The notes under the pieces are model-generated. The model saw only the letters and a program-made list of their open reading frames with translations. It did no database searches and had not been told where the DNA came from. 64,000 nt of DNA from Taklimakanibacter sp050251035 (GTDB taxonomy: Bacteria > Pseudomonadota > Alphaproteobacteria > Rhizobiales > Aestuariivirgaceae). Where the stretch lies: NCBI GenBank assembly GCA_050251035.1, contig JBFWNN010000014.1, forward strand, positions 34,291 to 98,290, read 5' to 3'. Made by a program: the position numbers and the translations under genes. Of this stretch, positions 58,755-64,000 are shown piece by piece (within the stretch, counting starts at the first letter, position 1; each line of letters starts with the position of its first letter).

Positions 58755-60698
58755 ATGTCGACATTGCGCATAACCGATCTCATCACGCGGGCGGTCGCGA
58801 TCGGCCTGTCGCTATTCGCGATCTACACGGCCTATTTCGGCACGTTCTATCCCTATATTCAAAGGTCCGTACCTCTCCTGCTGGCGGTTGCCCTGGCGTT
58901 ACTGACCATTCGAGCATCGCCCGAAAAGAAAGATGCACGCGTGCCGATCTATGATTGGCTGCTGATCGCCGCCGCGGTCGTGGTCTTCGGCTATGTGGCG
59001 CTCTACTCGGACTATTTCGCCAACCGCTGGCCGATGTCGCGCATGTCCGAGCCGACCACATATGAGATCATCTTCGGCATCGTGGCGGTCGGCCTCACGC
59101 TGGAAGCGGTGCGCCGCACCATCGGCTGGACGCTGGTCGTCATCACAGTCGTGATGTTCGCCTATATCCTGCTGGGCGACAGGATCCCCTGGCAGGCGAT
59201 GAGCCACGGCGGCTTCACGCTGACCAACACGGTCGACTATTTCTATATGACGATCGAAGGCATCTGGGGCGAATCCCTCGCCATCGCGGCGACCTATATC
59301 ACGCTGTTCATCATATTCGGATCGTTCATGGAGAAGGGCGGGGCGACCGGGTTCTTCCTCGACCTGTCCAACGCCATCGCCGGTGAATCGCGCGGCGGAC
59401 CGGCCAAGGTCACGATCTTCGGCTCGGCTCTCGTCGGCTCGGTGACCGGATCGACCGTCGCCAATGTCTATGCGGTCGGGCCGTTGACGATCCCGCTGAT
59501 GAAGAAAGTGGGCTACCGTCCGAGCTTCGCGGCGGCGGTCGAGGCACTGGCGTCAAATGGCGGACAGCTGATGCCGCCGATCATGGGCGCGGCCGCCTTT
59601 ATACTCGCCGCCAATGTCGGCATGCCCTATTGGTCCGTGGCGGTGGCCGGCATCATCCCGGCCCTGCTCTATTTCGGCGCTCTGTTCTGGTACATCCATC
59701 TCGAAGCCGTCAAACGCGGGCTCAAGGGCCTTCCGAAAGGCTCAACGCCCAGAGTGCTCACCGTCCTGGTCCAGCGCGGCTATCTGCTGCTTCCGCTTTT
59801 ACTCCTGATGTATCTCCTGGCACGCGGCTATTCGCCCATGCTGGCCGGCTTCTATGCCATCGTCGCCCAGGTGGCGGTGAGCTGGCTGCGCAAGGAGACC
59901 CGCATCGGACCGAAGGCGTTCCTGGAAGCGCTCGAGGCCGGCGGCAGAAGCTCGGTCATGATCATGGTGGTCTGCGCCGCGGTCGGCGTCGTCATCGGCA
60001 CCTTCACCCAGACCGGGCTCGGCCTCAGCCTGACCAGTGTCATCCTGAGCGCGTCCGGCGGTAGCTTCATCATCCTGACGATCCTCGTATTCATCGCCGC
60101 GCTCATCATGGGCACCGGCCTCAACACTGTCGCTTCCTACATTCTCGTGGCGGTGATCGGCGTTCCGGCCATGCAGGCGCACGGCGTCGATGCCTTCACG
60201 GCCAATATGTTCGTCTTTTATGTCGCGACCCTGTCGCACATCACGCCGCCCGTGGCGCTGGCCTGCTTCGCCGGCGCCGCCATCGCGGAAGCCGATATCT
60301 GGGAAACGTCCTTCCTGTCGATGCGGCTCGGAATCGTCGCCTATCTACTGCCGTTCCTGGCGGTGTTTGCGCCGGGCATGCTGCTCGTCGGTTCCGGCAC
60401 GACCATCGTCGTCGACACCGGCGCGGCGGTCGTCGCCTGCGGCCTCCTGGTCTCGGTGACGCAGAACTGGATGTTCGGAGCCATGCCCCTGCTGCTGCGG
60501 GGGCTGGCGCTCGGTGCTTCGGTGGCGCTGCTGTGGCCTTTGCTCACGGTCAAAGCCGTCGGTCTTGGGCTCGCCGTCCTGACCGTGGTCATCGCCTGGG
60601 CGATGGCGCGGCGCCGGGGCGCGGCGGCCGGCACCGTCGCGGTCGCGAAGGAGTCCGCAGACGATGGCAATGCACGGCGTGCCCAGAACACGGTTTGA
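58755..60698 (+). CDS. TAXI-TRAP fused permease (DctQM)
   Basis: A 647-aa membrane protein with about 16 or more hydrophobic segments. The first part (residues about 10-130) is the DctQ-like portion, followed by a DctM-like one with GSALVGSVTGSTVANVYAVG, SNGGQLMPPIMGAAAFIL and THITPPVALACFAGAAI-like HITPPVALACFAGAAI. It is the sodium-coupled importer for the TAXI protein. The C-terminal region from about residue 560 adds extra membrane helices and a charged tail. Confidence 0.94.
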   Translation: MSTLRITDLITRAVAIGLSLFAIYTAYFGTFYPYIQRSVPLLLAVALALLTIRASPEKKDARVPIYDWLLIAAAVVVFGYVALYSDYFANRWPMSRMSEPTTYEIIFGIVAVGLTLEAVRRTIGWTLVVITVVMFAYILLGDRIPWQAMSHGGFTLTNTVDYFYMTIEGIWGESLAIAATYITLFIIFGSFMEKGGATGFFLDLSNAIAGESRGGPAKVTIFGSALVGSVTGSTVANVYAVGPLTIPLMKKVGYRPSFAAAVEALASNGGQLMPPIMGAAAFILAANVGMPYWSVAVAGIIPALLYFGALFWYIHLEAVKRGLKGLPKGSTPRVLTVLVQRGYLLLPLLLLMYLLARGYSPMLAGFYAIVAQVAVSWLRKETRIGPKAFLEALEAGGRSSVMIMVVCAAVGVVIGTFTQTGLGLSLTSVILSASGGSFIILTILVFIAALIMGTGLNTVASYILVAVIGVPAMQAHGVDAFTANMFVFYVATLSHITPPVALACFAGAAIAEADIWETSFLSMRLGIVAYLLPFLAVFAPGMLLVGSGTTIVVDTGAAVVACGLLVSVTQNWMFGAMPLLLRGLALGASVALLWPLLTVKAVGLGLAVLTVVIAWAMARRRGAAAGTVAVAKESADDGNARRAQNTV

Positions 60699-60713
60699 GG
60701 AGCTTCACCGACC

Positions 60714-61175
60714 ATGTCCATGAAGATGAAGGGCGTGTATACGCTGCCGGTCGATCAGGACGCCGCATGGGCGGCGCTCAACGATGCCGAAATCCTGGCC
60801 GCCTGCATCCCCGGTTGCGAGGAATTCGAGAAGACCGGCGATACGCAGTTCCGCGCCGTGGCGCAGGTCAAGGTCGGACCCGTCAAGGCGCGCTTTCGCG
60901 GCGAAGTCTCGCTGTCGGAGATCGACCCGCCCAATAGCTATCGAATCTCGGGCCAGGGCGAAGGAGGCCTTGCCGGCTTCGCCAAGGGCGGGGCGATCGT
61001 GCGTCTGGCTCCGGCGGCGGAAGGCGGCACCGTGCTCACCTATGAAGTCGATGCCCAGATCGGCGGCAAGCTGGCTCAGATCGGCCAGCGCCTGATCAAC
61101 GGCGCGGCGAAAAAGACGGCGGACGAATTCTTCGAGAACTTCCGCACGCAGATCAGCCTGCGGTCGGCGGCCTGA
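60714..61175 (+). CDS. CoxG-like SRPBCC protein
   Basis: A 153-aa SRPBCC-fold protein: MKGVYTLPVDQDAAWAALND, EILAACIPGCEEFE, VGPVKARFRGEVSLSEID and GGKLAQIGQRLI. CoxG-type proteins recruit or assemble molybdenum hydroxylases at the membrane or bind hydrophobic ligand. It lacks the long hydrophobic C-terminal tail that CoxG proteins often carry. It supports assembly of the enzyme at 53848-57609. Confidence 0.9.
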   Translation: MSMKMKGVYTLPVDQDAAWAALNDAEILAACIPGCEEFEKTGDTQFRAVAQVKVGPVKARFRGEVSLSEIDPPNSYRISGQGEGGLAGFAKGGAIVRLAPAAEGGTVLTYEVDAQIGGKLAQIGQRLINGAAKKTADEFFENFRTQISLRSAA

Positions 61176-61207
61176 ACACGAAGTTTTACGGCATTCAAGG
61201 AGTTGCC

Positions 61208-61894
61208 ATGCGCAAGATAGTCGATCTCACTTTGCCCATCTTCACCGGACTGCCCAAGGTTCCAGGAACCGACCGCACGATCAGGGTGGAGCCGGACATG
61301 ACCTTCGACACGCCCTACAAGCGCAATACCAGCCGGCTGTTCTTCCACAGCCATATGTGCAGCACCCATATCGACGCGCCCAAGCACGCGCTCATCGACG
61401 GCTTCGGCATCGACAAATATTCGCTGGAGAAGCATCTTACCGGCGAGGCCTATATGCTCGACTTCCGCCATGTGCCGCCGGGCTACCGGATCACCATCGA
61501 CGACTTCAAGCAGGCGGTGGAGAAGACCGGCAAGCCTTTCCCTCGCGGCTGCATGCTGGGCATCAACACCGCCTGGACCGACCGCAGCTGGGGCAAGCCG
61601 GAATTCTTCGATCAGATGATCAGCCTGGCCACGCCGGGCGTCGGCGACTGGCTGGCCGAGCAGGGCCCGAAGGCCATCATGTTCGACTGCTACAACGACA
61701 GCTGGGAAGGCTTCATGACGGCCGATTGCTTCTTCAACCACAAGCCGCTCCTGCGCAACGAGATCCCGTTGATCGAGTTCTGCTGCAACATGGGCGAGCT
61801 CCATGGCGGCAAATGGGAAATCTTCGCCTTGCCGCTCAAGATCGTGGACTGCGACGGCTCTCCCGCGCGGGTGATCGCGGTGGCGCGCGACTAG
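61208..61894 (+). CDS. Cyclase-family (kynurenine-formamidase-like) hydrolase
   Basis: A 228-aa protein of the metal-dependent cyclase/formamidase family. The motif HSHMCSTHIDAPKH is the family HxGTHxDxPxH pattern with Ser/Cys in place of Gly; further ligands may be in NDSWEGF and LIEFCCNMGEL. It could hydrolyse an aryl formamide, lactone or amide formed from the oxidised ring. It starts 32 bp after the CoxG-like gene with AAGGAG upstream. Confidence 0.88.
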   Translation: MRKIVDLTLPIFTGLPKVPGTDRTIRVEPDMTFDTPYKRNTSRLFFHSHMCSTHIDAPKHALIDGFGIDKYSLEKHLTGEAYMLDFRHVPPGYRITIDDFKQAVEKTGKPFPRGCMLGINTAWTDRSWGKPEFFDQMISLATPGVGDWLAEQGPKAIMFDCYNDSWEGFMTADCFFNHKPLLRNEIPLIEFCCNMGELHGGKWEIFALPLKIVDCDGSPARVIAVARD

Positions 61895-61906
61895 GACCCG
61901 GCGCGC

Positions 61907-62887
61907 GTGGCGAAGCTCCCCATCACGCTGGCCACCTGGGACTATGACCGGGTACGGCCGCTCATCGACGGGCGGGTCCGTATCGAGGGCTGCGCGGTCA
62001 AATATCTGGTGTTGCCGCCCGAAGAGTGCTTTTTTCGCGCCTATGAGCTGCGCGAATTCGAGGTCTCCGAGATCGGCTTCGTTCCCTATATCATCGCCAA
62101 ATCGCGCGGGATCGCCCCCTACGCGGCCCTGCCGGTGTTCCTGTCGCGCATGTTCAGGCATTCCGCCCTGTATGTGAGGACCGATCGTGGCATCCGCGCG
62201 CCCGCCGACCTCAAGGGCAAAGTGATCGGCGTCGTCGAATACCAGATGTCGGCGGCGATGTGGTGCCGCGGCATGCTGGCGGACGATCACGGGCTCGCGC
62301 CGCGGGACATGATCTGGCGCCAGGGCGGAGTCAATGTGCCCGGACGCAAGGAGAAATTCCCCCTCAACCTGCCGCAGGGCTTTCCGCTCCAGCCGATTCC
62401 GGAAGGCCGGACACTTTCGGAGCTCCTGGCGGAAGGCGAGCTCGATGCGGTGATCTCGCCCGAGCCGCCGCTCTGTTTCGGCAAGAGCGGCGTTCCGGTC
62501 GAGCGCCTGTTCCGGGATTACGAGACGGCGGAGAGGGAATATTTCGCACGGCACAGGCATTTTCCGATCATGCATGCGCTCGGCGTGCGCAACGATATCC
62601 AGACGCAGCATCCCTGGCTCGCGGCTCGCCTGTACGGCGCGTTTCGTGAAGCCAAGGAGATTTCCGACCGCGATCTCACCGACATGCGCGCTCCCAAGAT
62701 CGGGCTGCCGTGGATCGCGGCGCATGCGCGCGCGACGCGCGATCTCATGGGCGATGATTTCTGGCCTTACGGAATCGAGGCGAACCGGCCGACTCTCGAG
62801 CTCATGACCCGTTACGCCCATGAGCAGGGCCTTGCCACCCGCAAGCTCGCGGTGGACGAACTGTTCGTTCCGCTGGCGGAAGCATGA
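61907..62887 (+). CDS. 4,5-dihydroxyphthalate-decarboxylase-like protein
   Basis: A 326-aa protein starting with GTG. PITLATWDYDRVRPLIDGRVRIEG (in parts), EVSEIGFVPYIIAKSRGIAPYAALPVFLSR and HSALYVRTDRGIRAPADLKG are those of 4,5-dihydroxyphthalate decarboxylase and NMT1-like binding folds. No signal peptide is present, so it is cytoplasmic and more likely an enzyme than a transport protein. It would remove a carboxyl group from a ring intermediate, or bind a small molecule. It is the last gene of this operon. Confidence 0.87.
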   Translation: MAKLPITLATWDYDRVRPLIDGRVRIEGCAVKYLVLPPEECFFRAYELREFEVSEIGFVPYIIAKSRGIAPYAALPVFLSRMFRHSALYVRTDRGIRAPADLKGKVIGVVEYQMSAAMWCRGMLADDHGLAPRDMIWRQGGVNVPGRKEKFPLNLPQGFPLQPIPEGRTLSELLAEGELDAVISPEPPLCFGKSGVPVERLFRDYETAEREYFARHRHFPIMHALGVRNDIQTQHPWLAARLYGAFREAKEISDRDLTDMRAPKIGLPWIAAHARATRDLMGDDFWPYGIEANRPTLELMTRYAHEQGLATRKLAVDELFVPLAEA

Positions 62888-62902
62888 GGCGGCCGGGTCC
62901 GC

Positions 62903-63802
62903 TCACCAGCGCGTCGGCAGGTTCTTGGCGATCTCGACGAATTTGCGCACCGCCTTGGTGCGGTTGGTCGACTTCCAGGCGAGGACCGTCTCGATGCGGA
63001 AGGCCGGATGCACGATCGGACGTGCCTCGATGTTGCGGCCGGCAAATCCGATCAGGCTCTCGGGATATATGGTGACGCCGAGGCCGACGGAGACAAGGCC
63101 AAAGAGTCCCAGCGTGTTGGAGGCTTCCAGGACGATCTTGAGCGAGACGCCTTCGCTCGAAAACAGCTCCGTCAGCCGCCAGCGATAGGCTTCCCATTCG
63201 ACCATGTCGCCGAGGATCATGTCCTCGCCGGCGAGATCGGCGGGGCGCACCTCGCGAATACGGCTCAAGCGGTGGTTCCTGGGCGTGACCACATAAAGCG
63301 GATCGGATTTCAGGGTCAGGCAATGGAACTCGCTGTGCTGGAAGGGGCCGATCATGTAGCCGAGATCGATCTCGTCGCGGGCCAGTGCGATCTTCTGGCC
63401 CTGGGTGCGGATATATCGGAGCGTCACGTCGACATAGGGATGGGCGCGGCGGAAGCGGGCGACCGCCTGCGGCACCAGTTCGGTCGTGGCGAATGCCATG
63501 TAGCCGATGCGCAAGACGCCCGTCTTGCCGGCGGCGACGCGCCGCGCCGACTCGACCGATTGCTCATAGCCTTGCACCAGACGGGCATTCTGCTCGTAGA
63601 AGACGCGCCCCGCCGGCGTCAGCGAGACTTCCCGGGTGGTGCGCTCGAACAGCGCGAACTGCAGGATGTGCTCGAGCTTCTGGATGCGCCGGGTGAGCGC
63701 CGACTGGTCGACATTCAGCCTTTCGGCGCTGCGCCGGAAGCTCAGCTCCTCCGCGACCACGATGAAGGAAGCGATCAGATCCAGGCCGGCAGGACCATCC
63801 AT
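62903..63802 (-). CDS. LysR-family regulator
   Basis: A 299-aa regulator. The N-terminal winged helix: DLIASFIVVAEELSFRRSAERLNVDQSALTRRIQKLEHIL (in parts), then a periplasmic-binding-type effector domain starting KTGVLRIGYMAFATTELVP. It is convergent with the dihydroxyphthalate-decarboxylase-like gene and lies 15 bp from it. Its target may be this operon, a gene right of the window, or itself. Confidence 0.93.
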   Translation of the reverse strand: MDGPAGLDLIASFIVVAEELSFRRSAERLNVDQSALTRRIQKLEHILQFALFERTTREVSLTPAGRVFYEQNARLVQGYEQSVESARRVAAGKTGVLRIGYMAFATTELVPQAVARFRRAHPYVDVTLRYIRTQGQKIALARDEIDLGYMIGPFQHSEFHCLTLKSDPLYVVTPRNHRLSRIREVRPADLAGEDMILGDMVEWEAYRWRLTELFSSEGVSLKIVLEASNTLGLFGLVSVGLGVTIYPESLIGFAGRNIEARPIVHPAFRIETVLAWKSTNRTKAVRKFVEIAKNLPTRW

Positions 63803-63839
63803 GAGCGCAACTCCGGTAAAAGAGACAGCTTATTTATTA

Positions 63840-63854
63840 TTGCGTTCTATGCAA
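63840..63854 (-). promoter_or_regulatory. LysR-type box (T-N11-A)
   Basis: TTGC-GTTCTAT-GCAA inverted repeat, containing T-N11-A, 38 bases before the LysR start. It fits a site for self-regulation or for control of a divergent gene to the right. Confidence 0.55.
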
Positions 63855-64000
63855 GAATAGTACCCTCGCGGCGTTGGCCGAGGATGTTGCGGCGGCGGGT
63901 GTCGTCGTCGGCGAGCCGCATTGGTGCGTTTTTCAGGGGAGGCCGATCTGGAACCGGCTCGGGCAAAGGAAGCGTCGGACCTGTTGATCCGGCATTGGCG
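63855..64000. other. Right end of window, unresolved
   Basis: No gene could be recognised in the last 146 bases. Frames are open to the end on the plus strand (from ATG 63884) but the translation is low-complexity and basic. It may hold the start of a divergent gene. Confidence 0.4.

Noticed and set aside
1..64000. CRISPR arrays, tRNA or rRNA genes, insertion sequences, prophage
   Set aside because: No regular spacer repeats, cloverleaf or rRNA-like segments, transposase or integrase motifs were found in either strand while reading the gaps; the window is nearly filled by metabolic genes.
63884..64000. Possible divergent gene start at the right end
   Set aside because: The open frame is basic, Ser/Arg/Gly-rich and without recognisable sequence; too little of it is in the window.

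Overview
The window is GC-rich, densely coded bacterial DNA with short intergenic gaps, many ATGA/GTGA stop-start overlaps and a great excess of solute transporters. The gene families (TRAP and TAXI transporters, several ABC importers, FCD/GntR, MarR and GlxA-type regulators, molybdenum hydroxylases, HyuAB) and a GCATGATC...GATCATGC palindrome at 37927-37971 of the kind scattered through rhizobial genomes suggest an alphaproteobacterium of the Hyphomicrobiales (Rhizobiales), probably a free-living or plant/soil-associated scavenger. No rRNA, tRNA, CRISPR array, insertion sequence or prophage gene was recognised. Genus and substrates cannot be fixed from sequence alone.

Layout. (1) 1-333: the end of an aspartase-type lyase. 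(2) 623-8537, continued by 8673-10025: a ribose-type ABC importer (two permeases, binding protein, double ATPase) preceded by an NMT1-like binding protein and followed by an ATZ/TRZ-type amidohydrolase, a RutB-like cysteine hydrolase and a homoserine-dehydrogenase-like enzyme with an SAF domain. (3) 10040-23207: two converging operons and a MarR regulator. The plus-strand side carries a PotD-like binding protein, a polar-amino-acid binding protein with two permeases, a NIPSNAP-type protein and two SDRs. The minus-strand side carries a luciferase-like monooxygenase, two SDRs, PotA/B/C-type genes, RidA, a flavin reductase and a VOC protein. Four copies of one palindrome (AGTTC-N6-GAACT type) lie upstream of the four leading genes, so this block looks like a single regulon. 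(4) 23346-27694: a TRAP transporter operon with RidA and an unusual FCD regulator. (5) 27961-37971: a long operon for a cyclic ureide or amide (dihydropyrimidinase/allantoinase-like enzyme, AtzG-like small subunit, amidase, Liv-type importer with a fused LivM-LivG, M28 peptidase fused to GAF), closed by a terminator and facing a GntR regulator. (6) 39123-41306: an omega-amino-acid aminotransferase and a divergent TetR regulator sharing two operator copies. (7) 41457-47617: an exported-protein cluster that I cannot match to a known system: a 185-aa beta-rich protein, an 899-aa exported protein, a 600-aa Pmp-like beta-helix protein and a cytochrome c with a molybdopterin-oxidoreductase-like front domain. 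(8) 47682-62887: a GlxA-type regulator divergent from N-carbamoylsarcosine-amidase-like, HyuA, HyuB, three-subunit molybdenum hydroxylase, TAXI-TRAP transporter, CoxG-like, cyclase-family and dihydroxyphthalate-decarboxylase-like genes. (9) 62903-63802: a LysR regulator with a likely box upstream.

How the genes fit together. Most blocks have the form importer plus C-N (amide/ureide) hydrolases plus oxidoreductases plus a local regulator, which points to stepwise import and dismantling of nitrogen-containing rings and their open-chain ureides. In block 8 the molybdenum hydroxylase could oxidise a heterocycle, HyuAB could open the ring using ATP, and the amidase could release an amino acid, ammonia and CO2. 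Three unrelated binding-protein genes (25324, 31235, 57660) are each followed by a strong hairpin, a likely means of making more binding protein than the next gene product.
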